60,000 bases of DNA. Source: Lineus longissimus. Lineage: Eukaryota > Nemertea > Pilidiophora > Heteronemertea > Lineidae. The stretch is taken from assembly GCF_910592395.1 (NCBI RefSeq), contig NC_088319.1, positions 7,690,001-7,750,000 on the forward strand, read 5' to 3'. The translations under genes and the position numbers were made by a program. This document shows positions 9,367-19,894 of this stretch, one piece after another (positions within the stretch are counted from its first letter, which is position 1; each line of letters opens with the position of its first letter). Under the pieces are notes generated by a model, which was given only the letters and a program-made list of their open reading frames with translations, was not told where the DNA came from and made no database searches.

Positions 9367-10044
9367 TTAAAGGCCATAACTCAAGGTTTTTTTGCCATTT
9401 TCTGCTGTAAGACGATTTCAAAAGTGTACCTAACACTTCATACAATACAGAAAACCAAATGCAATTAGCTCCATCCATTTTGAAGATATAGCCAATTATG
9501 TGTTTGACAACTTGATTACCTAATCAGGCTAGCAACTGGCTTGTTAGAGCCAGTATCGATAAAGTGATCACTGCAAAGTTTGGCCGAAGGCCCAGGCTTC
9601 CAACACTCCAAACGTTTGCACTTCCGAATCCACAGCTTCCTCCTCTCTCGTTCAACTGGATTTGGAAATTCATGAAAATGGGTCCCATCCGTCATTCGAT
9701 TGTTCTTTGTGCTATCCTTGACACAATTCGGAGCCACACAATACACCATAGTGAATGAAACACATTACTTCCAGGTGTGCATAATTAATTAAAGCCCTCC
9801 TGCTTTTATGATTGCATGTACAGATAACCTGATCTACATCACAACTTTTGCTGAACCCGCCGCCTGGCTCTAACAAGCCAGTTGCTAGCCTGATTAGGTA
9901 ATCAAGTTGTCAAACACATAATTGGCTATATCTTCAAAATGGATGGAGCTAATTGCATTTGGTTTTCTGTATTGTATAAAGTGTACACTTTTTAAATCGT
10001 CTTACAGCAGAAAATGGCAAAAAACCTTGAGTTATGGCCTTTAA
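9367..10044 (-). mobile_element. Kolobok-like DNA transposon derivative with long TIRs and a THAP exon
   Basis: Bases 9367-9553 and 9864-10044 are near-perfect inverted repeats of about 185 bp (outer end TTAAAGGCCATAACTCAAGG), separated by about 310 bp that encode a THAP zinc finger on the minus strand. TTAA sits at both outer edges, which fits a TTAA target-site duplication. The Kolobok superfamily is known for TTAA duplications and for THAP-bearing transposases. Loss of all other coding sequence makes this non-autonomous. Caveat: TTAA is palindromic and slight similarity continues outside it, so the exact edge is uncertain. A P-type element is a less likely alternative. Confidence 0.6.
9516..9749 (-). 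pseudogene. THAP-domain exon of a DNA transposon, truncated
   Basis: A 77-codon frame starting at a minus-strand ATG (9747-9749). The C2CH zinc-binding signature is complete: C4-x4-C9-x49-C59-x2-H62, with the conserved F28-P29, W40, P52 and F63 positions of THAP domains. THAP domains bind DNA sequence-specifically, and in transposases they recognise the element's own termini. Downstream of residue about 64 the frame enters the left terminal inverted repeat, so the rest of the transposase is missing. It may survive only as a remnant, or as a minimal DNA-binding protein that could compete for the termini. The latter is inference. Confidence 0.75.
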
Positions 10045-10463
10045 GTTATGCTGGGGCTTAATCAATTACCTGCACTCCCTGTGGGGGTGAATAACATTAC
10101 CTTTTGAACAGCTGGCTATAGGGGGATGATTGGAACAGCCGGTATACCTGCTGACCTGCTGAACCCAGGTTGATGTTATTTTCAATCCACGATTGCAGGT
10201 CACCTGATTTTCGAGATTTCGCGGGAAATGAAATTGTAAACAAACGCATGTGTGCAGTTCAAATGTAAACAAAAATGTATTTTTGGTACTTTTGGTTGCT
10301 GGACTTGGGTTTTCCCGCAGTTAGGAGCTGGGGTCAAATTGGTGGTCTATTGTTTATGGGTGCTGTTTTAGTCAGAGGTAGCCCTTGATTATGAAGGGAT
10401 TTTCAAATTAAGGTGACCATGGTCTTTTTATGTGCTCACCACGGCTTTCATTCAATTATTGAT
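10045..10463. other. No gene recognised
   Basis: Sequence between the Kolobok-like element and the right direct repeat. The minus-strand ORF at 10066-10272 shows no domain. Confidence 0.35.
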
Positions 10464-10672
10464 TGATTCAAAATTGACGGAGCTACGGCATTCTGTTCGG
10501 CAATTGGCAGCGCTGATAAAATACATTGCATGCTAATACATGCCAAATGGCACACTTTAAAAAGCGCTCATTGGACAACGTAGGGAATCACCAGAAATGA
10601 CGTCATCGCTGGTCTAAATCTTCTATATACTGATATAATAATACTGGAAGGGTGACGAATAAAGTCACACTT
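10464..10672 (+). repeat. Direct repeat flanking the Kolobok-like region, right copy
   Basis: Second copy of 9020-9214. It contains TGACGTCA at 10598-10605 and ends with 'gacgaataaagtcacactt'. Relative to the left copy it retains 'aaatggcacactttaaa', which the nested HP2 copy at 14 kb also has, so the left copy carries a small deletion. Confidence 0.65.
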
Positions 10673-10887
10673 ACTTGATGTATCTGAAGAGTCGCGCGGA
10701 ACCTGACATGGCCTTACCAAGGAGCTGTTTACGGGGCTGAACTTCTAGCTTGCCTGTCGACTAAGTGCCTTTTTGGCCGAGACATTGCTACATGTAGGAG
10801 GAGCACGCATTTTAAAGTTATAGTAGTGATAGTACAGTTGGTTCAAGCCATTTGGAAGCCGACTTGTGAAGGCCTATCTGGGTTATC
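10673..10887. other. No feature recognised
   Basis: About 215 bp of apparently unique sequence between the direct repeat and the first HP1 element. Confidence 0.35.
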
Positions 10888-12002
10888 CTTTTTAGCTCAC
10901 CTCTTAGCAGAGGTGAGCTTATCCCATACCGTGGCGTCCGTCGTCCGTCGTCGTCGTCGTCGTCGTCCGTCGTCCGTTAGCAGGGCACGTTTCGTAACTG
11001 TTAGAGCTATTGAGTTGAAACTTGGTACACATGTACCCTTATGTAATGACACCTGGGAGACCAAGTTTCGGTCCGATTCGTTTCATGGTTTGGCCACCAG
11101 GGGGCCAAACGTTAAAAGTGAAAATATGCAATATCTCCCTTAATAGTAGTCGGGAAATTTTGAAAAAAATATGGTAGGTACTTCTAGCAAAGGTGCATCA
11201 TATATCCTCCGGGTTTTTGATTTGACCTCCTTTTCAAGGTCACAGAGGTCAAATGGTGTAAATTAGCCGTTAGGATGTAACGATGGCACGTTTCTAAACT
11301 GCAATGACTATTGATACCAAATTTGGTACACATTTACCCCTTAGTCAGGTGATCTCAGGGACCAAAGTTTGGTCCAATATGATTCACCAATTGACCACCA
11401 GGGGGCAAAATCCAAAAACCTTAAAAATGTGATTATTCCTTAACTTCTTGCCCGATTGCCACCAATTTGATATCATGGGTACATCTAACCACCATACAGT
11501 ATATGTCACACAGGTTTTTAATTTGACCTTCTTGTCAAGGTCACAGAGGTCAAATGGCGTAAATTCGCCGTCAGGCCGTAACTATGGCATGTTTCTTAAC
11601 TGCAATGACTATTGATCACAAATTAAGTACACATGTACCCCTTGGTCAGGTGATCTCAGGTACCGAAGTTTGGTGCGATCTGATTTGCCGTTTGGCCTCC
11701 AGGGAGGGGGCCAAATCCTAAATTCTTCAAAATGCCATTATTCCTAGTAATGACTTGCCCGATTGGCACCAATTTTATATCATAGGTACATCTAATTCTA
11801 ACATCCATTCAATGTGTCACCCGGGTCTTCTTTGATTTGACCTACTTTTCAAGGTCACAGAGGTCGAATGTACTGTAAATTGGCCATTTTGGGGAAATTG
11901 TAATTGCTTGGACCTACATCAAACCTAACACTACATGACACAAGACCATGCTCTTTATCCATCTTTCCTCCACATGAGGTGAGCACAATGGCCCTGGCCG
12001 AT
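10888..12002 (+). mobile_element. HP1 element A (AGCTCACCT hairpin family), complete
   Basis: Opens with a T run and a perfect 11-bp hairpin (AGCTCACCTCT / AGAGGTGAGCT, loop TAGC), followed by a (GTC)n simple repeat. The body is built of 301-bp modules starting near 10984, 11285 and 11586, each with a 'gcacgttt' or 'gcatgttt' start, 'aacttggtacacatgtaccc'-like sequence and a DR3 motif. It ends with AGGTGAGC, which is the inverse of the 5' GCTCACCT, and a short GGCC-CT-GGCC hairpin. There is no coding capacity. The design resembles Helentron-associated non-autonomous elements (HINE/DINE type). That classification is tentative because no Rep/helicase partner is seen. Confidence 0.65.
11237..11552 (+). 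promoter_or_regulatory. DR3 nuclear-receptor-like motifs in consecutive HP1 modules
   Basis: AGGTCA-CAG-AGGTCA occurs at 11237-11251 and 11538-11552, one per 301-bp module. The third module has AGGTCA-CAG-AGGTCG at 11852. Two perfect AGGTCA half-sites in direct orientation with a 3-base spacer match the DR3 response-element layout recognised by RXR heterodimers such as VDR. TGACCT half-sites lie just upstream in inverted orientation. Motif presence is observed; binding is untested. Confidence 0.5.
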
Positions 12003-14868
12003 TCATTTAGCTCATCTCTTAGTCTTAGCAGAGGTGAGCTTATCCCATACCGTGGCGTCCGTCGTCCGTCGTCGTCGTCTGTCGTCCATTAGCAGGGCAC
12101 GTTTCGTAACTGTTAGAGCTATTGAGTTGAAACTTGGTACACATGTACCCTTATGTAATGACACCTTGGAGACCAAGTTTCGGTCCGATTCGTTTCATGG
12201 TTTGGCCACCAGGGGGCCAAACGTTAAAAGTGAAAATATGCAATATCTCCCTTAGCTTAATAGTAGTCGGGAAACTTTGAAAAAAATATGGTAGGTACTT
12301 CTAGCAAAGGTGCATCATATATCCTCCGGGTTTTTGATTTGACCTCCTTTTCAAGGTCACAGAGGTCAAAGTTTGCTGATTCACTGAACAGTAGCATGTT
12401 TCCTATCTATTTTAGCTAGAAGGTTTTAAACCAGTGTGGACATGTATCTGGGGATTCTCTATTCCACCCCTAAAATTTCGGCCGTTCGGACATCAAATAT
12501 GGCCGCCAGGCAGCCATCTTGAAAAATAAACACAGTACTATTACTCCGAAACTAATGATCGGATTGCAACCAAATTTGATCTGGATGTATATCTATGTAC
12601 TCTCTACTAAATCCTTGATTTTTTATCAAATGTGATAGCCAATATGGGTGCCAGGTGGGCATCTTGAAAAATTCTTAGTTTGGCCACTCGGGGGGCCAAA
12701 TTTAATGTCCAAAGTTAAAATGTTTGATTGCTCCTTTAATAGTGGTCTGATTTTCATAACATTTTTATGGTAGGTACTCCTAGCAAGGATACATTTCATA
12801 AATGTGGGTTTTTGATTTGACCTACTTCTCAAGGTCACAGAGGTCAAAGTTTTCCTATGGCATCGCCATTTTACAATGACGGCACGTTTTGTCACTGCTT
12901 TAGCTACAGATCCCTAACTTGGTACGAATGTACCCCTATACTCTTAGACTAAACTGCAGTCTTTTTAGCTCAGCTGACAAAGTCTGCGGAGCTAGTCAAA
13001 TAGCTAATGGATTGGTGTCCGTCCTTCCATCCTGCCATCTAGCCATCCTTCCTTCCAGCCATGTTGGGCATTTTGTAACCGTAAGACCTAGAGACTTCAA
13101 TTTTGCATTTCTGGATACTTCTGGTCAAACTCTACTTTCAAAACATAATTTGTCGCCATTCGACCTACTTCCTGCGAGCGAGAGTGCATGAAGGAAACAG
13201 GCCTATATCGGCCTAGGAGCAGCAGAATTAGTCGAAATATGCTCTAATATTAAGATAAAATTCTTGAAAATCTATTTTATTGAGAAAAAGTTCAAAATTT
13301 TAACAGGAGAGGGCGCTACCTGCCTTTTAATTATTTCTGCCGATTCAAATTCCCGCCCGATGACGTCAGCCATCAATGAAGTCTCCTATTTGCCAGTTCT
13401 CAAAACATGGCAGCTACACAACAAAAGCAGTAGCTCCAGGAATAAATCACTGTTCACTTCAGCTTCGTAATCGATTGTACCCCCACCTTATTGTGTTTTG
13501 TGTGATGTTCCTATTCAATCAACGATGTAAGGCCTTATTATGTTGGTTTTAATTGAGAAGGTGCATTATAAGCGGCGTACGACACACCGAAGCGGAGACA
13601 AAATGGCGGCATGTTGTTTACGCCATGTGCAATAATCTTGGAGCTCAATGACACTCAAGTACCCAATTTTCTGCTTAAAAAGTAGTCTGGTAGGCGATAT
13701 TATCACTAGTTCGTTTCAGTGGTAGTCATAAGGTCTTTAGGGACTAAAGTTTGAAAATTTGGCCACATTTCTGTGAAAACGATATCGGAAGTGCATGCTC
13801 TGTTCGCGATGACATCGCCAATGTATTTTGAAGTGGAGAATTCCCACAGTATGTGCAGTGAATCGGCATGATTCTGTTCGCCTATTATGTTTTAGTTCTA
13901 CGATTCTTTCATGAGTAAAAAGTAGACATTCTAAGCAATACAATAATGTCACTCACATAAAAATTGATTGGAAATCGAGGGAGCTACGGCATTCTGTTCG
14001 GCAACTGGCAGCGCTGAAAAAATACATTGCATACTGTACAATACCAAATGGCACATTTTAAAAAGCGCTCATTGGACAACGTAGGGAATCACCAGAAATG
14101 ACGTCATCGCTGGTCTAAATAGAAAACTACGGTGGCGCAGTAGAGCACAAGAAAAGGTTTAGCATTAACTTCGTCATGCAAGCTTCGGCAACAAAACGAC
14201 TTCTCATGAATGATTTATTTGATCATCATCAGCTTGTTTCCCCTGATAGATAAAAAAATGATTTACAATTTCCATCAAAGTTTTCTATTTTGTGTATAGT
14301 CACATGTTATTTAACTGGCAAGGAGCCAAGCAGTTTTGAATATTCGCGGGAAAATACTTCGTACTTGTAAACGAGGCTATGACAATGAGTATCCTCATTC
14401 ATGGCATAAACTTCATGTTTCGGTAAATATTTTCATACGATGATTTCACCCGAATTATGGTCAGGATTGAGGAATGAACAGTGGCATAATTATGTCAACC
14501 AAAAACATTGGTACCGTAGTGAACGCAAAAGGATATCAAATACCATGGAGCATGCCATTTTCATGCATAATGAACTAAACCCCGGGAAGATATTAATGAT
14601 ATTAACTCAGCTGAGTGCCAGGCCCTTGGGCCTCTTGTTCTGATTCTCAGTTTGGCCAGCAGGGCCCCAAATGTTAATAGTGGACTCTCCCCTAAGGGTG
14701 CCTTGAAATGCTGCTAAGTGGGATGACATAGTCTAAGCCTAGGCAAATGCAGGATTAATTAATTTCATTGTAAAACATTACTTCATTTCTTTCTTACATT
14801 TAAAACCATGCTAATGCTTCATCCGTCTTCCCTTCACAAGAGGTGAGCACAATGGCCCTGGCCATTTC
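12003..14868 (+). mobile_element. HP1 element B, interrupted by HP2
   Basis: Lies head-to-tail directly after element A. Its 5' hairpin is altered (AGCTCATCTCTTAG plus an extra CTTAG copy). The body carries DR3 motifs at 12354-12368 and 12832-12846. An HP2 element is inserted at about 12962-14639. HP1 sequence resumes with 'cagtttggccagcagggcc' and ends with AAGAGGTGAGCAC and the perfect hairpin ATGGCC-CT-GGCCAT at 14852-14865. Confidence 0.65.
12962..14639 (+). mobile_element. HP2 element nested in HP1-B, complete
   Basis: Begins TTTTTAGCTCAGCTGAC with the hairpin stem (GTCAGC here degraded to GTCTGC) and 'ggtgtccgtccttcc' followed by CCAT-type simple repeats. It ends with CTCAGCTGAGTGCC and the hairpin AGGCCC-TT-GGGCCT, then CTTGTT. 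The body includes 'aagcgctcattggacaacg' and TGACGTCA at 14099-14106. It has no coding capacity. Insertion into HP1-B shows that HP2 was mobile after HP1. Confidence 0.7.
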
Positions 14869-15261
14869 GTCTCCGTATAAAAAGGGGCATATTGCTGACT
14901 AAGGAACGAGCATATTGACATTGCCTCATCATCTCTATCGGACCAATAGCATTCCGCGAAGATGACGTCAGCTGCTGCCCTCTATTTCCCCATCGCTGAA
15001 TTACAGGCAATGTCGGACAAACATGCGGTTTCGTAATGGATTTAGGCTTTCTAACTTGGGCAGTTAGATTCAATCTGGCACATGTCCGAGTGTTGGAAAT
15101 ACTACATAATTGTTCTGAATATCTCTCTCTTTGACTCTATGGTATCATTCATGCTAAAAAAAATGCAGGGTCAAAGATAATTGACTTTGAAATAAGCTCA
15201 AATGCGTAGAAATAAGTGTCGATGTCCGACTGTCACGTGACTAAAACGTCATCAATATCTT

Positions 15262-15289
15262 ATGCAAATGACCTTGTGAGCTATAAATA
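15262..15289 (+). promoter_or_regulatory. Candidate core promoter: octamer ATGCAAAT plus TATAAATA
   Basis: ATGCAAAT (15262-15269) is a perfect POU-factor octamer, and TATAAATA (15282-15289) follows 12 bp later. A CACGTG E-box lies about 30 bp upstream near 15235. Octamer close to a TATA box is the layout of several metazoan promoters, for example H2B genes. Initiation would be expected near 15312-15320. No known gene follows, so the call rests on motif spacing. Confidence 0.35.
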
Positions 15290-15297
15290 GTCAAGAC

Positions 15298-15630
15298 GTG
15301 ATGCGACTGCTTGGGTCCGATGATAATACCGTTGTGAATGACGATCTGTCAAACTTGCGAATCTTCCGTTTGATTGTCCTATACGTCATGACGTCTGCGT
15401 GGTGTTGTGCGACGACATATTTCCCCTGCGACGACACCGTGTGTTGTGATGTCGTGGCCAAGATGACGTGTGGTTGTCAGGGGTTCTTTTGCGCGTATTT
15501 GGACATTGTGGCGCCAAAAGGCTTGTGCGGGGATAGGCTCGAAGTATTATGCCTGGGTAACGGTTTCGGTGTAGATATAACCTCGTCGGTAATCTTATTG
15601 TGGTTCAACTGGCCTGCCATTGTAGTATGA
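15298..15630 (+). CDS. Candidate small cysteine-rich protein, function unknown
   Basis: A 110-codon frame in the only low-repeat segment. Residues 21-36 are hydrophobic (LRIFRLIVLYVMTSAW) and are followed by ten cysteines between residues 36 and 85, as in secreted disulfide-rich peptides. However, the first two Met codons lie within about 10 bp of the TATA box, upstream of the expected start site. The next in-frame Met (residue 31) would remove most of the hydrophobic stretch. No homologue is recognised. It could be chance. Confidence 0.2.
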   Translation: MMRLLGSDDNTVVNDDLSNLRIFRLIVLYVMTSAWCCATTYFPCDDTVCCDVVAKMTCGCQGFFCAYLDIVAPKGLCGDRLEVLCLGNGFGVDITSSVILLWFNWPAIVV

Positions 15631-15982
15631 CAGCAATGACCCTGATGTCGATTAATGTGACGACTCAAAAGAATCTTTTAGATAAGAGACAATGGATGGT
15701 AGGCCTGGGTGGTGCCCAGATTGGGGTCATAACTTGGTGTAGCAAAGGCTTACTGGAATGGTATTTTTCAGGTCGCCCAGTGACGTGATTTGTGGTGAGG
15801 ACAGGGGCATTGGGTGATGCCCCGGCTGAGAGCTGGTAAACGGAGATTCGGAGAGTAAAGGACAGCAGCGCTGGTTTAGTGCTGCGAGAGAAGAGTAAAA
15901 GGGTAACCTACATGGAAAAGGAAATAGTAGATACGCTAGCAAGTGTAGGTTTCCTATTACCAGGACGTGTTGTCCTTGATGT

Positions 15983-16385
15983 TGAGACCGAGCGGTGACA
16001 ACTTCGAGATTCTGCAATGATAAATTGTCTTTCGATAGCGATATTACACTACTGGCAATGAAAGTCGGTCGGCGATGGCGCTCGTCGCGACCGATCACGC
16101 TCATTTTGCTTATGCAGTCGAGATGACCGATGGTCAAACTGAGACCGCAATTTCGAGATTCTGCGATGACAAGTTGTCATTTGATAGTGATATTACACTA
16201 CTGGCGATGAAAGTCGGTCGGCGATGGCGCTCGTCGCAACCGATTTTGGTTAAACAGAGTCGAGATGACCGATTCGACAAACTGAGACCGCAAGTTCGAG
16301 AGTCTGTGACGAGAAGTTGTCATTCAACTATCGATATAAGACTACTGGCGATGAAAGTCGGTCGGCGATGGCGCTCGTCAAGACC
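15983..16385 (-). repeat. 152-bp satellite, inverted head of the array (about 2.7 monomers)
   Basis: Monomers here read in reverse relative to the main array: 'atgaaagtcggtcggcgatgg' occurs at about 16059, 16208 and 16359, whereas forward units contain its complement. The left edge is near 15983, where 'gagaccg' is followed by a short unmatched insertion. Monomers are more divergent than those in the interior, as expected at an array edge. Confidence 0.85.
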
Positions 16386-19300
16386 AAAATAACCATAACC
16401 ATAACCAAAATGAGCGTGATCAGTCGCGACGAGCGCCATTGCCGACCGACTTTCATCGCCTGTAGTGTAATATTGCTAGTCTAATGGCAAGTAATCATCG
16501 CAGAATCTCGAAATTGCGGTCTCAGATTGTCAAATTGGTCATCTCGACTCTGTATTACCAAAATACGCATGATCGATCGCAACGAGCGCCATCACCGACC
16601 GACTTTCATCGCCAGTAGTGTAATATCGCTGTCGAATGACAACTAATCATTGCAGAATCTCAAAATTGCGGTCTCAGTTTGACCATAGGTCATTTCGACT
16701 CTGCATAACCAAAATGAGCGTGATTGGTCGCGACGATCGTCATCGCATCCGATTTTCATCGCAAGTAGTGTAATATTGCTAGTCGAATGACAACTAATCA
16801 TCGCATAATCTCGAAATTGCAGTCTCAGTTTGTCCAATTGAGAATCTCGACTATGTATAACCAAAATGAGCGTGATTTGACGAGACGAGCGCCATCGCCG
16901 ACTGACTTTCATCGCCAGTAGTGTAATATTGCTAGTCTAATGACAAGTAATCATCGCAGAATCTCGAAATTGCCGTCTCAGTTCGTCCAATTGAGAATCT
17001 CGACTTGGTATAACAAAAATGAAAGTGATCGGTCGCGACAAGCGCTATCGCCGACCAACTTTCATCGCCAGTAGCGTAATATTGCTAGTCTAATGACAAC
17101 TAATCATCGTAAAAGCTCGAAATTGTGTTCTCAGTTTGATCACAGGTCATCTCAACTCTCAAAACCAATGTGAGCGTGATTTGACGCGACGAGCGCCATC
17201 GCCGACCGACTTTCATCGCCAGTAGTGTAATATTGCTAGTCTAATGACAACTAATCATCGCAGAATCTTGAAATTGCGGTCTCAGTTTGACCATAGATTA
17301 TTTCGAATCTGCATAACCAAAGTGAGCGTGATCGGTCGCAACAAGCGCCATCGCCGACCGACTTTCATCGCCAGTAGCGTAATATTGCTAGTCTAATGAC
17401 AACTAATCATCGTAGAATCTCGAAATTGTGTTCTCAGTTTGACCATAGGTCATCTCGACTCTGCATAACCAATATGAGCGTGATTGGACGCGACGAGCGC
17501 CATCGCCGACCGACTTTCATCACCAGTAGTGTAATATTGCTGGTCTAATGACAAGTAATCATCGCAGAATCTCAAAATTGCGGTCTCAGTTTGACCATAG
17601 GTCATTTCGACTCTGCATAACCAAAGTGAGCGTGATCGGTCGCGACGAGCGCCATCGCGGACCGACTTTCATCGCCAGTAGATCAATATTGCTAGTCTAA
17701 TGACAAACATTCATCGCAGAATCTCGAAATTGCCGTCTCAGTTCATCCAATTGAGAATCTCGACTCTGTATAACCAAAATGAGCGTGATCGGTCGCGACA
17801 AGCGCTATCGCCGACCGACTTTCATCGCCAGTAGCGTAATATTGCTAGTCTAATGACAACTAATCATCGTAGAATCTCGAAATTGTGTTATCAGTTTGAC
17901 CATAGGTCATCTCGAAATTGCGGTCTCAGATTGTCAAATTGGTCATCTCGACTCTGCATTACAAAATATGTAGTGTAATATTGCTGGTCTAATGACAACT
18001 TATCATCGCAGAATCTTGAAATTGCGGTCTCAGTTTGACCATAGGTCATTTCGACTCTGCATAACCAATGTGAGCGTGATTAGACGCGACGAGCGCCATC
18101 GCCGACCGACTTTCATCGCCAGTAGTGTAATATTGCTGGTCTAATGACAACTAATCATCGCAAAATCTCGAAATTGCAGTCTCATTTTGTCCAATCGAGC
18201 ATCTTGACTCTGCATAACCAAAATGAGCGTGATTCGACGCGACGAGCGCCATCGCCGACTGACTTTCATCGCCAGTAGTGTAATATTGCTAGTCTAATGA
18301 CAAGTAATCATCGCAGAATCTCAAAATTGCGGTCTCAGCTTGACCATAGGTCATCTCGACTCTGCATAACCAAAATGAGCGTGATTGGACGCGACGAGCG
18401 CCATCGGCGTTCGACTTTCATCGCCAGTAGTGTAATATTGCTGGTCTAATGACAACTAATCATCGCAGAATCTCAAAATTGCGGTCTCAGTTTGACCATA
18501 GGTCATTTCGACTTTGCCTAACCAAAGTGAGCGTGATCGGTCGCGACGAGCGCATCGCCGACCGACTTTCATCGCCTATAGTGTAATATTGCTAGTCTAA
18601 TGGCAAGTAATCATCGCAGAATCTCGAAATTGCGGTCTCAGTTTGACCATAGGTCATCTCGACTCTGCATAACCAAAATGAGCGTGATTGGTCGCGACGA
18701 GCGCCATCGCCGACCGACTTTCATCGCCAGTAGTGTAATATCGCTACCGAATGAAAACTTATCATCGCAGAATCTCAAAATTACGGTCTTAGTTGACCAT
18801 TGGTCATCTCGTCTCTGCATAACCAAAATGAGCGTGATTGGACGCGACGAGCGCCATCGCCGACGGACTTTCATCGCCAGTAGTGTAATATTGCTAGTCT
18901 AATGGCAAGTAATCATCGCAGAATCTCGAAATTGCGGTCTCAGATTGTCAACTCGGTCATGTCGACTCTGTATAACCAAAATGAGCGTGATCGGTCGCGA
19001 CGAGCGTTATCGCCGACCGACTTTCATCGCCAGTAGCGTAATATTGCTAGTCTAATGACAACTAATCATCGTAGAATCTCGAAATTGTGTTCTCAGTTTG
19101 GCCATAGGTCATCTCGACTCTGCATAACCAATGTGAGCGTGATTGGACGCGATAAGCGCCATCGCCGACCGACTTTCATCGCCAGTAGTGTAATATTGCT
19201 GGTCTAATGACAACTAATCATCGCAGAATCTCAAAATTGCGGTCTCAGTTTGACCATAGGTCATTTTGACTCTGCATAACCAAAGTGAGCGTGAGCGGTC

Positions 19301-19894
19301 GCGACGATCGTCATCGCCGACCGACTTTCATCGCCTGTAGTGTAATATTGCTAGTCTAATGACAAACAATCATCGCAGAATCTCGAAATTGCCGTCTCAG
19401 TTCATCCAATTGAGAATCTCGACTCTGTATAACCAAAATGAGCATGATCGGTCGCGACAAGCGCTATCGCCGACCGACTTTCATCGCCAGTAGCGTAATA
19501 TTGCTAGTCTAATGACAACTAATCATCGTAGAATCTCGAAATTGTGTTCTCAGTTTGACCATAGGTCATCTCGACTCTGCATAACCAATGTGAGCGTGAT
19601 TGGACGCGACGAGCGCCATCGCCGACCGACTTTCAACGCCAGTAGTGTAATATTGCTAGTCTAATGACAACTAATCATCGCAGAATCTCAAAATTGCGGT
19701 CTCAGTTTGACCATAGGTCATTTCGACTCTGCATAACCAAAGTGAGCGTGATCGGTCGCGACGAGCGCATCGCCGACCGACTTTCATCGCCTATAGTGTA
19801 ATATTGCTAGTCTAATGGCAAGTAATCATCGCAGAATCTCGAAATTGCGGTCTCAGTTTGACCATAGGTCATTTCGACTCTGCATAACCAAAGT

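Larger units (their letters stand above)
14869..15982. other. Low-repeat segment between HP elements and satellite
   Basis: About 1.1 kb without similarity to the rest of the window. It contains the octamer/TATA signature (15262-15289) and the cysteine-rich ORF described separately. Minus-strand frames at 14834-15073 and 15727-16137 show no domains, and the latter runs into the satellite. Confidence 0.4.

Noticed and set aside
16388-16412. Telomere-like repeat 'ataaccataacc'
   Set aside because: Only about three copies, not the TTAGGG type, and explained as expansion of the satellite's own 'cataacc'.
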